Positions 11,741-24,152 of a DNA stretch of 64,000 nt are shown in pieces (the stretch's first letter is position 1; the number at the start of each line of letters is the position of its first letter). The position numbers were made by a program, and so were the translations under genes. Origin of the DNA: Citrus sinensis (taxonomy: Eukaryota > Streptophyta > Magnoliopsida > Sapindales > Rutaceae); assembly GCF_022201045.2 (NCBI RefSeq), contig NC_068559.1:23071501-23135500 (forward strand), written 5' to 3'. Below the pieces are notes generated by a model. The model was given only the letters and a program-made list of their open reading frames with translations, did no database searches and was not told where the DNA came from.

Positions 11741-13800
11741 CTGGTCTAGCCTCGTTTGAATTCAGTAACCAAATACTACCCACAAGAAGAACAGAAAACC
11801 AACCCACAGAACCGTGCTCTAAAATCTAGTCTAACCTATAACTCATAGAAAAATAATGGTGTTTCTAAACTAGCACGGGTCTTGAAAAACAGATCGAATT
11901 ACATCGACCGTGGATGTCACCGAAAAACAGATTTGATGGTAGACGATAAAACAGAAATTGCAGAAAAGTCGCTGTGTCAGAGTATGGAGGTAAGCAAGAA
12001 GAGAGACAAACAGGCCCCAGAAAAGCCAAGGAAGCTGAACCAGTGATTACCTCCAATAAAAATCAGAAAACACCACTGGAGTATGTGAAGAATTCAATGG
12101 TGATTTGCTCCACAATTCAAAAATTGGACTCTTGTGAATTGCTGACCTATTGATAAATGAAAAGCCAACAAAGTTCAGTTAGACCATGAGAAATATCTAA
12201 AAATCATAAAACCGTAGATGCAGTAAATGGAAATATAACTGTAACAGTGAATTCTATAAGGTAGGAATTAGGGTTTGGATAGTGAAAGGTATGAAAGATA
12301 CAGTAGAGAAACAAAACAAAGAAGAAAAACCTAGAAGTCTATAATGCATAGAAAGAAGTATTCAAATTTTCAATTTGCAATTCCACCAAAACCCAGTAAA
12401 CCAAAAGCTTTACTTGACAACAACACTTTTAACCGCACAGGCCCACAGAAATATATTCCATTATAACCCTCAGTGCTTTTAAACCTTCTATTTTACAGCA
12501 TCCTCTCCAGTACCCTTCAATCTTTGTTTTCGTCTGCCAATTTACCAGACAGTAGAATCAACAGTAATTACATATGCACTCCTCAATTAATGACAGCAAA
12601 CTCCATAACATTTGACATTGTCATATCAAAATACATGAACTTGTGGCAGAGCCAATCTAACTATCTATGGTCAACTCTACATCCAACCAAAATTCAATTA
12701 AAACATCAAATACAACTAAAAAGAAAAATCAAGAACTTGGAAATATTAGTCTAAGATGGCTTGTTAAAGTTTCACCATTTACGACAAATTCCTTTTAAGG
12801 GCCAAAAAAAAAAAAAGATAATAACTGAAACCTCTAATTGAGATTATGAATCCTAAGGAAAAAAACCTTTCTAAAAATGGTAGCTATACATTGTCAGTTT
12901 ACAAGGATCCAAACAGTAAAACCCACTATCTGATACCTGGGTTTTGAACCACAGACTGAAAACGCCCACTTATGATGTTTAATGATTCGCTTAAGAATCC
13001 AACCAATAATTTCTTGATTCAACTACTGATTAGAAACCACCCCATAAAACTTTGTTTTCTTCTTACTATTCAACCTAAAGAGTGATTTACTAACAGTACA
13101 AAATGCCAAACAAAAAATAAAATAAAAATAAGAGATTACCAACAACACATAGTACAAGCACTATCACGATTCTGACACTTCACCAAGACTGAAAAATCCT
13201 CTCCTCCAAAATTATCTTGACTGAAGTAATTAAGTGAATAAGCACCAAAGTTGAAAAAAACCAAACCTTTACAGTGCAAAATTACTACCCCATGTCCTAT
13301 CCTTCTCCCATCTCCGTTAAAATTTATAATCAAACCATATTATAAGTTCAAATTCCTGGCAAAAATTTAGACGTAAAAGAACAAAAATTGGGAGTATCCA
13401 GAACTCCAGGATAAAATCAAGAAAAAACCCATGAAAGCAACCCCCCCAAAAAAAAACAAATTCGAAGGTAAAGAAAATTTACAATTACAAAGGGTAGGCA
13501 TAGAAATTATAATTGACGTTGATGGGTTTATGCCGAAAATATCATGGAAATGGAGGGTCTTACTGGTCCCATCATCCAACAACAACTACTTGCTACAAAT
13601 AGAGACAGCTGGGATTGAAAAAAGCCTCACTCACTTGTCACTCCATCAGCCTTCAGCCTTCAGCCTAACAACAACTTGCACACTGGAATCTGCAAAGCAA
13701 TACGTCCCCATTAAATATCTGACACAAGACAACAACGTTTAGTGAAGAAAAAGAGGGCTAGCAGCCCAAACTTTTTCTCGTTTTCAAGGACATACACAAT
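11741..13800. other. Upstream region of the MYB gene
   Basis: The MYB 5' UTR and promoter must lie here on the minus strand. A leader intron is plausible because related genes often have one, but I could not fix its borders. The frames in this stretch are short and read as low-complexity chance ORFs. Confidence 0.35.
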
Positions 13801-13807
13801 AGGAAAC

Positions 13808-13868
13808 CGAAAATCAGTTTTCTTTTTTTCTTTCTTTTCTTTCTTTTTTTTTTTTTCTCTTTCTTTGC
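13808..13868. repeat. Pyrimidine tract (CT/T-rich)
   Basis: About 60 bases of nearly pure C/T on the plus strand, with repeated tttct units and a long T-run. It lies upstream of the MYB gene, which would read it as a GA-rich tract. Such tracts occur in plant 5' regions, but a role here is not shown. Confidence 0.7.
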
Positions 13869-13869
13869 A

Positions 13870-16650
13870 AAACATAACCAAAAAAAAAAAACAAATTGAT
13901 ATTAATTAATTTGCCAGTCAATGAGATAACCATTAGCAGTTGGTTGCAGAGAATATAATATATTATTGTTATATATGTCATATGAGAACAAATTTAATAC
14001 CTTTTTTTCATTTCTTTCCCCCTTTTTCCCGTTCTAAGAAAGAGCAGGCAAGAAAATTGAAGCAAAAGCTTCATTATGTTTCCATTTTTCACCAAGAAAA
14101 CGAGTCAAAGCAAAACTTGTCACTCACTTTTACATTTTTTTTTTTATTTTACTTTGGACAGAAAATACTATAAATCAAAATTGTTGTCATACACGTGGAG
14201 TATTATGTAACACTACTCGTATTCATTTAGGAATACAGTTAAAACAATACCTTAACTATTTAGTTTTTTTAGATAAACCTAAGGAATAATATTTTAAAAT
14301 AATTTCAAAACAAAAACCCACAATAATAAATAAGGATAAGACTTTCAAAATTTATATGGTGGCTTGGGGGACTCATGTGTTTTTACTTTAATAAGTTTAC
14401 AATAGTGCGAATAAGATTATTAAAATACGATAAAAATATCTGATGGGTTGATTCGATGATGAATGAAGTTTTTGAATTTCAATTTGAATTTTTCACTATA
14501 ATTTTAAATTATTTGACTTTTTATTGTAATTTGTAAACCAAAAGATGCTATTTAAAATCGATTTTTGTCTTTTCATATTCTTTAAATGTTGAAACTTAGG
14601 CCGCTAATATTTATATTGTAGGGTTTTTTTTTTCACTTTGATATTTATTTGATTTGTCTGTTAATTTTAGTTTAAAAAATCCTAAATATTCAATAGTCAA
14701 ACAAATTTAATGTGTAGGTGCGGACCATTGTATTTTGGGTCATCCTAAGTTACAATTAATTTAACTTATAATTAAACAAAAAATTTACAATTAAACAAAA
14801 ATTATTTACTGATCTACCTGATCTTACAATTTTGCTCCTCATTTTGTACTGAAAAAAATATTTATAAATTATAATTAATACAACTTAAAAGAACCCTTAT
14901 ATTTTATACCGATATCTTACTCGTCCAATCAAAAGACATAAAAAATTATATCCGCAACTGATTTTTTTTATTAAATGAAAATAAATTAGAATCCGAAATG
15001 GTATTCTAACGTAATACTCCCGTGGGCCTGAAGCCCAGAATCAGTGGGGATTATTATTATTTTTTTTTTCTTTTTCCGCCATTCCCGATAATGCGAAAAA
15101 GTCTAAATACGTTGCGCAGAACAGTACAAATTAAAAAGTATGCCAATGATTAGATACCACGTAAGCAAAATGGGGGGGGTTCACAAGTGGGTCGGTTAAA
15201 TGAGGCCCGCGGTTTTAATTATGTTCCGGCTTATCCTGTCCCCACCCCTGTCATGATTTGTTTTCATTAGTTGATTTTACCGCAACTCTTTCGTGACAAA
15301 TATAATAGCTATTTAAACTTATTAAAATTTTTATTATATTTTTTTAAATTAAAATTTTTATTATGAAAATATAATTTGAGCAATTAGTTTTTTATCTTAT
15401 TATCTCTCCGTTCGTCTCTCTCTTATAAAAGATTTATAAATTTATTATAATAGATAAAGTAAATATTGTATTTAACAAACAAAATTATTCACAAAATTAA
15501 TAAATTTAGCTCTATTATAATCTGAAACAAAATGAAAGGGACAATATTTATCACATAAAAACAAAAATACAAGTTTTTTGTATCATGTTGAATCTATTAA
15601 AAAAATAATTTTGTCAAATTTTGAATGATAATAATAGACAAGAATGATAATGGTATAGTAAAAGGTAAGACAAAGATAAAATTAATTTAACAGGAAAGAA
15701 CAAAAAGAAAATTTGAAAGAAAAATAATCTAGTTTAGACTTTGACCATTATCATAGTAGAGAAAGAAAGTAGTTAATCAAGAGTGGTTTTATAATTTTTG
15801 AGAATTATAGAATTAAAATAATAAGTTCTCATTTTATAATTATTTTAATTACAAAAATAGGTGTTGAAAGAAAATTAATGAGTTCAAATAATCTCACTCT
15901 AATATAATTCATAAAAGGATTTCTTAAATTAAAATTCTTTTACTTAACTTTTCACCCATCCATAAATCCAAATCCAATGATAGATGAACGTTGATTCAAA
16001 TGCGATCGTCCACTTAACAAAAAAAGAACGCAGTGAGGGCGACTAATGGTCATAGTGGTGAGTTTATGCCTAATTTTTGAGTTTATGTAAGGATTCAAAT
16101 AATTTTTTCTTATATAAAAGCGGTGGGTGCTCGTAAATAGTGGAAACAATTTTAAATAAGTTTTGATAAGCCTCTAAATTGTACTATAAATAGATATTTA
16201 AATTTGTGATTAACCAAAATCTCTATATTGTAACCAATTTAAAAAAATAATAATAATTTTTTTGTCAATATTAATTTTTAAATTAATATTAAAAGTAAAA
16301 ATAATGTTTTAAATTTCAAACTGAAATTCGAGCCTCTTTTTTTTCTTTTTGTTTTCAAACACCTATTTTAAGATCACATTTAGAAAACTTAAATTGAGGA
16401 ATTCTAATTGCATGTTTGGTATGGCTCATTTGATAACCATAACTGCTTATTTAATTTTATAAGATCTTTTTAAAATTTTAGTATTGTTTGGTTAATTTTT
16501 GAGTGTAACTTTTAGAGAATAAGGTTCCATTTAGTAGCTCTTTTAAACATAGCTTATTTAAGTCGAACTTTTATTAATAAAATTTTTACAAGTTGAGTTT
16601 TTATTTTAAAAAATTTAGTTGTTTAGCTGTTAATAAGATGTTTTATTAAA
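13870..16650. other. AT-rich intergenic DNA
   Basis: I see no recognisable gene or complete element. There are a G8 run near 15172 and many AT-rich runs. It ends at the 3' target-site copy of the LINE. Confidence 0.5.
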
Positions 16651-16667
16651 AATTATAAAATTACTTT
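16651..16667. repeat. LINE target-site duplication, 3' copy
   Basis: The sequence aattataaaattacttt is identical to that at 22604-22620, on the far side of the LINE. The length of 17 bp is typical for L1-type target-primed insertion. Confidence 0.85.
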
Positions 16668-16849
16668 TTTTAATAGAAAATAGGGAGCCTAGCAAAACGC
16701 TAAGGCATAATCAAATGAGGGCCCCCCAATCCCTATATAATCATGGTACAACCAAAGATAAAGCCCCACAGGCGGGGTCTAGGAATAATGTAAGTTTAAA
16801 GGCATCGTTACGGTAAGATTAGCAAGATAACCAGCTACAAAATTAAACT

Positions 16850-17190
16850 CGCGGTAGCTATGTCTCAAGATAATCTACCAATCCTTGTTTAGAAAATCTT
16901 TAATACCTCATAGTAGAGAAGAGTAAGCATTTGTAGTATGAGTAGTGTGGCTCAAGAGTTGAATCATATAAAGATTGTCCACTTCAATCTATAGCATTCA
17001 AAATCCTCTCTCCCAAGCCATTTTAAGGCCATGAAACATCCTTCATAATTCTGCTTCCAAGATAGAGCAATGACCAAGGTTAATGTTGAAGCCTCTACAA
17101 AAGGAACCACGATAATCACGAATGAGACCTCTAGCGCTGGCAATCCCCAATCTCTTCAAAGCCCCATCCGTATTAAGCTTAAACCATGGC
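16850..17190 (-). pseudogene. LINE RNase H-like C-terminal remnant
   Basis: Minus-strand translation just left of 17180 gives a WFKLNTDGA-like start, the first conserved strand and Asp of plant LINE RNase H domains. Further along, conserved-type text (IEVDNL, then FVAGYLANL) is still visible. The frame has stops. This is part of the LINE at 16668-22603, downstream of its Cys/His segment. Confidence 0.6.
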
Positions 17191-18399
17191 CAAGAAGGAG
17201 ATTGCCATAGGAGCCAAGTCTTAATTTTATCCAGACCTTTGCGGAGTAGTGTTGAGTTAACCCTTCGAATTTCTTCACACTAGATGAGAGTATTTTATAC
17301 CATATTAGCCTTGCTACTAGAGATGGTACCATGAATAAATTTATTCCTCCAACACCATAATTTCCAAGTCGCCACTCTAAAATACACAACCAATCCAAAT
17401 GGTGATCAATGTGCTAAGAATTTTGCATGCTTTACATAAGTCGATCACATAAATGCAGGGAGAAAAAATCATGTTGAAATCTTTGAGGAACCAAAGCCAC
17501 CCATACGTTTTTTGCAAATAAGCAATCATGTAAAGCATGCAAAGCATCCTCTACATTGTGTTCACATCTCAAGTAATTCATTTCGTCAATAATGTGTCTT
17601 TTATAAAGTTCCCAATGGGTTTTTAGTCTATTGTGGACAAAATACCACATAAAGGTACAAATCTTTTGGGGACACTTCCACTTCCAAATGGTATCCTAAA
17701 TGCGAGTGTTTTCACTAGGTATGATTGGAGTCATATGTATATAGGCAGATTTCACCGTGAAAGTACCCGATCTTGACAAACTCTAATATATTTGATCAGC
17801 ATCGCCATTAATCCTTAGAGGCATGGTGGCAGCAATTTTAAGGATCATGTGATTAGAGATAAAGGGAGCAAACATATACTACAATCATGTTCTTTAAGAG
17901 TCCACATGTTCAGCCACCAACATGTTCACCATTTCATGAGGAATGGACAATTAAAGTAGAATAGCTTGCCAGGTTACGGGAATCATCAAGTCAAATATGA
18001 AGCCAAAGTTTAGTTGTTCTACCATTGCTCAATGACCAACGAATCCCACTTAAAACATCCTTCCAAACATCTCCCAATACTTTCTATAAATAAAAGCCAT
18101 ATTTAATAGGCAACTCAATAGGAATGTTATGTAAATCAACACTATACTTAGTTAAGATAACTTGAATCTAGAAATTGTTTGGAGAAGAGACCATACTCCA
18201 ACTAATCTTCATTAATAAAGCATTATTCATATGGCTAAGATTCTTGAAAATAAGCCCTCTACAAGCTTTTGATTTGCATAACGTGTTCTGGTTATTAAAA
18301 TGGACCTTTTTATTTTCAGCCGTGCCACCCCAAATAAAGCTTCGACAAACTAAGTCAATTTTTTTTATGTATGCTGGTAGGGATTTTAATAGTTTGCAT

Positions 18400-19900
18400 C
18401 AAAAAGATGGGAAGAGCTTAAATTACAGATTTCGCAAGAGTCACCCTCCCAGCAAAAGAGAGGTGTTTTGCGCTCCAACCCGATAAGCGTTGCTCAACAT
18501 GTTCAAGGATTAAATAATAAGTCTTCTTATTGACCCGAGAGTGAAGAAGTGGCGTTCCAAGATACTTTCCCAAATTATCAGTTTTAGAAAAACCAATGGA
18601 ATTGCCAATCGCATGGGCCATGGTAGTGGAAACATTTAGAGAGAAAAAAAAAACTTGAGTTTTACCTTTACTAACCTTTTCACCCAAAGCTGCACATAAA
18701 TTATCAAGGACTCCATTAATAATTAGAGCTTGATCACAGCTAGCTTCTGCCAGGAAAAGTAAGTCATCGGCAAAAAATAAATGTGTGATTATGATGCCAT
18801 TATGGGTGAGCTTGACAGGCTTCCACTTTCCTTCCTACACCACTTTGCAAATACCATGACTAAGTCTTTCAATGCATAAGACAAAAATATAAGGGGAAAT
18901 ATGATCACCTTGTCTTATGCCTCTCGAAGGAGTAAAGCTTTCCGTGAGCTCCCTATTCTATAAAAGTTGTATCAAAGCTGATATAAAGCACTCTATAATA
19001 ACTTGGATAAACTCAAGAGGCAAGCAACTCTTACTAAAGTGTCAAAAATGAAATCCCACTTCAAAAAATCATAAGCCTTCTCCAAGTCGACTTTGATCGC
19101 GATTTGTCCAACTTTTTTTTTTTTTTGCATTAAGTGAATTCTCCATCTCCTATGAATAAAACTAGTCTGAGTGAAACCAATAATATTAAGGAGGATTTCT
19201 TTCAATCTATTAGCAATAAGCTTTGTAATGGTTTTATAAGCAACTCGTACAAAGACTAATTGGCTGAAACATTTTAAAGGTAGTAGGATTACTAGTCTTT
19301 GGAATGAGTACAATAAAGGCTCTATTTAGTTTAGATGGAATAATGCTGCCATAGAAAACATCTTCAACAACTTTGCAAAGAGAGAGACCTACAATGTGCC
19401 AGTGGCTATGGAAAAAAATTACATGTAGACAATTGACCCTTGGGCCATTTAAAGGCTTCATACTAAAAACGATATCATGAATTTCAGCCTTTTTAACATC
19501 TCTTGCAATAGCTCTCAAAGCATTATCATCGAGGGTTCGTTATGCACTATAAGTGGAACCTTGATGATGGTGCAATCTAACTCTAGAATAAAGTTGCTTG
19601 AAAAAAATGATTGCATGAGTTTTAAGCTCCTTCGTATCATAAAGCCTTTTACCCTCCTCATCTTTAATCATAACAATTTTATTATTCCTCCTTCACTGGA
19701 TAGTTTTTTGGTGAAAAAAAGAAGTACTGCGGTCCCCCCATTGAATCCAGTCTTTTTTAGATTTTTGGAACCACAAAATCTTTTCCTGGGTTAAGACTTC
19801 CTCTAATTCGCGCTTCAAGGACACCTTAAGTCGTTGAAGAGATTCAGAGCAATGAGTTTCAACGGCTTTTTGAACGCCACCAATCCTTGACAAAAAATTC
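18400..19900 (-). pseudogene. LINE reverse transcriptase remnant
   Basis: Several frames together cover the RT core on the minus strand: LNRAFIVLIPKT (about 19300), IANRLKEILLNIIGFTQTSF, the motif DLEKAYD near 19090, and an intact FADD box encoded at 18763-18774. Downstream, NLGKYLGTPLLHSRV and GWSAKHLSFAGRVTL match the thumb/connection text of plant L1 elements. Frameshifts separate the blocks, so no intact enzyme is encoded. Confidence 0.85.
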
Positions 19901-20807
19901 CATTTCCTATTAAAATGTTCCCAAAGACATTAGAATTCCACTCCCTCACGAGCAACTTGCACATAATCATTGCTCGTGCCCCAATTTGCAGCAACAAAGT
20001 TCTAGAAGGAGGAATTCATGAGCCAAGAAGCTAAGAATCTAAACGATTTCAAGCCCACTTGGCCACTAAAACTTTTCCCATTTGGAACAAGTAAGGGTCT
20101 GTGATCAGAATGAATTGTCGGTAAATGTAAAGACTAGAGCGTTTGGGTAAAGACCAAATCATTCCTCATTACACAACACCTTGTCTAAACATTTATAAAG
20201 ATTACCCCGAGACCCGGTGAAAGATAGATATTTGTAATTAAGATCATACAACTGTTGCTTATAAATTCAGCCTTAAAAAAAATTACAAATTCATATAGTT
20301 AGAGACGACACACCTTTTTTTTGTTTTTCAAATTAAGGAATATTTAATGGTATTAAAATCACCTCTTATAACCCATGGTCCTTGGATAGTGTTTGCAAGA
20401 CTATCCAAATCCTCCCAAAAGTGTCGTTAGACCGAGTAAATTGAACTAGCATAAATTACGGCCACTCATGAAAAAGAGCCACCATCTTCCTTAATCTTCA
20501 TATAGATAAACTGCTTGTGATTCAGATTAATTTCTATTATAAAATTGTTATTCCTAAAGAGCCAAATCTCCCATGAGAAACCAATAGCTTCAACCAGATG
20601 CGATTTATAAAACCCACTTCTAACAATAAACCAATCAGCCTTACAACCACTGATTTTTTATTCGAACCAAGCAATTAGACACATTTTATAAGTGAAAACA
20701 AGTGTTCTGAAGGTTTGGAGGAATTCTTTCAAAGTCACTCCTTGACAATTCCAAAACATAAAGGAGTTAAACATAATAAAAAGAATAAAAAATAAGACGG
20801 AAGCCCC

Positions 20808-22274
20808 TTACACATCGGGATCATCAACATGTTGTTCAAGATCCATCACATCATTCTCTTCAAGAGAAACCATAAAGTCAGAAGAGTCGAACATTTCTTC
20901 ATCTCCCTCTTCATAATCCCTGTCTTTAGAGTCTTCACCCATATTTTCCATCTTCATATCCTCATTATCAGGGGGTTTACCAGATAGTCTCGTCCCCTCC
21001 ACAGTTACGGCAAGATGAGGATTAGAATTCACAGTCCTCATAATGCTTATCGAAGACGCCTCAATATTACGGGGAGCAATGATAACAAAAGTATAGCTCT
21101 TTAGGTTGAGACTAGTTAGTATGGTTTTGAGTTTCATAGGAACAAAGTCTTTAATTTTAGTATTTGTGAGAGTACGTAAGTTGGGTTTTTGCATGGGTTT
21201 AGTGGAGGCTTGAAAGTTTACATGGGGTGTGATTATGATACGTGAGCTTGTTGAGGCATGCTTATTATTGGTCAAAGTGGGATTGTTTTTTATTTGTCGA
21301 GGGGCTACATGGCAATACGGTATCTTTTGGGATTTTGGCTCTATTTTTATTTTTGGGATTGTTTCTAGGGTTGACTTTATTTTAGAGATGTGCCTTCGGG
21401 CCAACATCTTAATTTGGGTTGATATCCTCTCCATCAATTTGGTGATCCTCATCCGCATCCTTAGAATCCGAAAAAAGGACCAAATCTTGAGCTAGTGCTA
21501 ATGTTTCTACTTGGCGGAAGATTGGGATCCTTATATTTAGTATCCTCCCTACGATTCCGATAGTTGCATTTCTTAGCTACCACCATCTAGAAGCTAAATT
21601 TTGGGTACCCAATATGCTCCTTTACCGGTCGGGGTGGCTCCACCTCACTGTTCATGTTTCTTTCCTCATTCTAATCTTGAGGTTCCTCACTATCTCGATT
21701 TTTAGGGCACACAGTGCTGAAGTGACCATATTTTCCACAATTGAAACAAATGGTAGGAAGGCTTTCACATTCAACTTTTTAGATCCTACCTTCAAGTAAA
21801 AATTAAGAACGTAGAGGTTTATCCAGAGCAGTTTCCACAACTATTCTCGTAAATTTCCCTCGATATGCCAACTCCATATTATAGTAAATATGAATAACTT
21901 TTCCCACCAATTGGCCCACCATTCTGAATACTTTTTTTTTTTTTGTAATAATGGAGGGGCATGCTAGGAAGTCTTATCCATGCTACCATCGAATCAATTT
22001 TTTCACTTGTGCTATCTAAATATAGGGTCCATTGCTGAATAATAAAATAGTGGCCTAGGACTGTCCAAGGTCCTTGTGTTAAAGCACAATCAACATCATC
22101 TTCCGACCTAAAACGATCTAAGAAAAATCCATTCTCCAAATCAATCACCTTGAATCCTTTCGTTATGGTCCAAAGAGATTCGAGTCTATTGCATAGAAAC
22201 TTATAGCCCATTGGACGTCCAAGTAATTTCACCACAACAGTATTCTGCCATGGTTTAATAAACTGAGCACGCAT
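20808..22274 (-). pseudogene. LINE ORF1 remnant (DUF4283 and zinc knuckle)
   Basis: Positions 22274-21930 encode a DUF4283-type segment (WQNTVVVKLLGRPMGYKFL, then FFLDRFRSEDDVDCALTQGP), the nucleic-acid-binding head of plant LINE ORF1. Around 21760-21680 a Cys/His zinc-knuckle remnant is visible across a frameshift. Positions 21458-20808 are an acidic C-terminal tail. The two main frames are out of register. Confidence 0.75.
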
Positions 22275-22497
22275 TTTCTGGGAAAAGTAAATTCACAGCA
22301 CGGATCCTTCATTCTTAATAACAGTATCGCCGTTAATCAAAATCTAAATCTTTCTTTCTACTAGGTAGGTCTTCTTCAACTAGAGGACGGTCCTCCATAA
22401 GCTTGTCCTTAAAGGTCATTTGTGAAGGATTGTTAGGGTCCTCCCCTTGTGAACAAAATTTAGTTTTCTTGGTGGATCTGTAATCCTTTCGCTGGGC

Positions 22498-22518
22498 GGG
22501 GGGGGGGGGGGGGGGGGG
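22498..22518. repeat. G homopolymer near the LINE 5' end
   Basis: A run of about 21 G residues on the plus strand is followed by more G-rich sequence to about 22537. It lies in what would be the LINE 5' UTR. Its exact length may be a sequencing estimate, and G-quadruplex formation is possible. Confidence 0.8.
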
Positions 22519-22603
22519 TGGGGGTGTGTGGGGTGGTGTCTTTCAAAAGTTTAGAGGAAATCTCCATTCAAAAAAATTATATAGCCTACTTTGATTAAAA
22601 TAC

Positions 22604-22620
22604 AATTATAAAATTACTTT
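22604..22620. repeat. LINE target-site duplication, 5' copy
   Basis: This is a perfect 17-bp match to 16651-16667. The exact identity contrasts with the many lesions inside the element. Confidence 0.85.
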
Positions 22621-24152
22621 AATATGAAAGTTTTTTAAAGTTATATTATGAAAAAAAATGAAATAAAATTACGAAATGAAAATAGAATATTTAAGATATT
22701 TTAACATTTAAAAAAATTACAATCTCTATTTCTAAGAGTCAATTTAAATTTTTATTAGTATAGACAAAATAATTTATTTAACTTTCAAAAACTATACTAA
22801 AAAAGAAAAGACAACAATAAAAAATTTTGGATTGCTGAAAAAAAAATTGCAAGAACAAATCGAGGTTTATGGAAACAACATAAAAATATGGTTAATTCAC
22901 AAAAATACTTGAATTGAAATTTTCCTAACAAGCAGCGGTGACCAGTGAACAGTGTGACGGAACAGGCCAATCGTAATGGGCTATGGCGTGACATGTAAAT
23001 GGATGGACTTTGTAAATTATGACGTGGTCCGATTGTCAGAATGAGTTGAGCCATTCGCAGCCCCAATAACTCTCTCAAAACCGCACTGCCACTACCGCAT
23101 TTGCTATTTAACCTCAAATAAAATTACATAAAAAGACAAAAGTATAAAATGCAGAATTCTCTTGTGAAACGCACGCATTGGCTTCTATTACAAACTATTT
23201 ACACGTCCCCCACATTTCTGGATTTTCATTCTAAAAGAGTAACGCATAAAGCTCAAGCTGCCAACATTCTTGAGATTTATAATGGAATTTCACATGAAAT
23301 TTGATTACCAAAAGAGTCCAAAACATTATGATGTTGTAAGATGCTTAGAGCCTTCTACTGCTATTTCTAAGACAAAACCAATTCAATGCAAACGTTGTTG
23401 TCGGGTTTGGAGATCACACACACACACACACACACATAATTCAATAAATTAATCAACTAATAATGTAAGGGACTCGTAGAAATCGAGGGTAGGAAGAGTG
23501 AGTAAGTGAGCGACAAAAAATCTTATTAACGGGATTTGATCGTTTTGGCAACAAGAGATCGTTCTTAAGGAAGAGTAAACACCATTGTTGATTTGTCGTA
23601 TTGGGGTTCTCATATAGTTTAGGGAATGAGTTCATCAATGTCTAGGGTTATTTTTGGAATTAAGTGGGGAATTTGAAAGAAAGAAAAAATTAAAAAATAG
23701 AAAATGTCAATTTTAAGACATTATAAAATAAAATTACTTATATATATATATATATATATTCACTTATCTATTATTTAAAAGACTCCCTCATTATAAAATT
23801 ACTGAAGAATTTGAATCTCAGCCCAGGTTGGACTTTGATCGATGTTATCCAACGGTCCAGGTTCATGCACTCGGATGACAGAGTCAACCACACGCACTCT
23901 CCGTCTCACGCATCTAACAGAACAGAACAGAACCGAACCGAACCGAAGAGATCTGCTGGTTACTACTGCTAACTTGAAGGACACCGTCACTTTTCGTCAC
24001 TCCCAGTTGTCAACTCTTTGTCCCACTTTTTTTTTTTTTTTTTATTTTGTTAAAAATTTAAATATTAAAACAAGCAAAGCCAAAGCCAAAGCCGAGTAAT
24101 ACAGCGTTCATCTTTCTCTGCAAGCCGCTCCCCAGATCTCTGAATTTTTCAG
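22621..24152. other. Intergenic DNA and upstream region of the EF-hand gene
   Basis: Contains a (CA)n microsatellite (23414-23436), a (TA)n run (about 23739-23758), a T-run near 24029, and short AACAG and AACCG pentamers repeated about three times each at 23917-23945, inside the likely 5' UTR/promoter of the EF-hand gene. No protein-like frame was recognised. Confidence 0.55.

Larger units (their letters stand above)
16668..22603 (-). mobile_element. Near full-length, decayed L1-clade LINE
   Basis: The element lies on the minus strand and keeps the plant L1 order: ORF1 with DUF4283 and a zinc knuckle (22274 down to 20808), an endonuclease stretch (about 20800-19950), reverse transcriptase (about 19900-18400), a zf-RVT-like Cys/His segment (17650-17432) and a C-terminal RNase H-like part (about 17190-16850). 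The 17-base string aattataaaattacttt occurs identically at 16651-16667 and 22604-22620, which fits a target-site duplication and sets both ends. A short T-run at the plus-strand left edge is the remaining poly(A) tail. Frames are broken by many stops and shifts, so the copy is not autonomous. Most plant L1 copies are 5'-truncated, so the length is notable. Confidence 0.9.

Noticed and set aside
23842..24099. 85-residue frame upstream of the EF-hand start
   Set aside because: It covers the pentamer repeats and a T-run of the presumed 5' UTR and has no protein resemblance. An upstream ORF effect is possible but unsupported.
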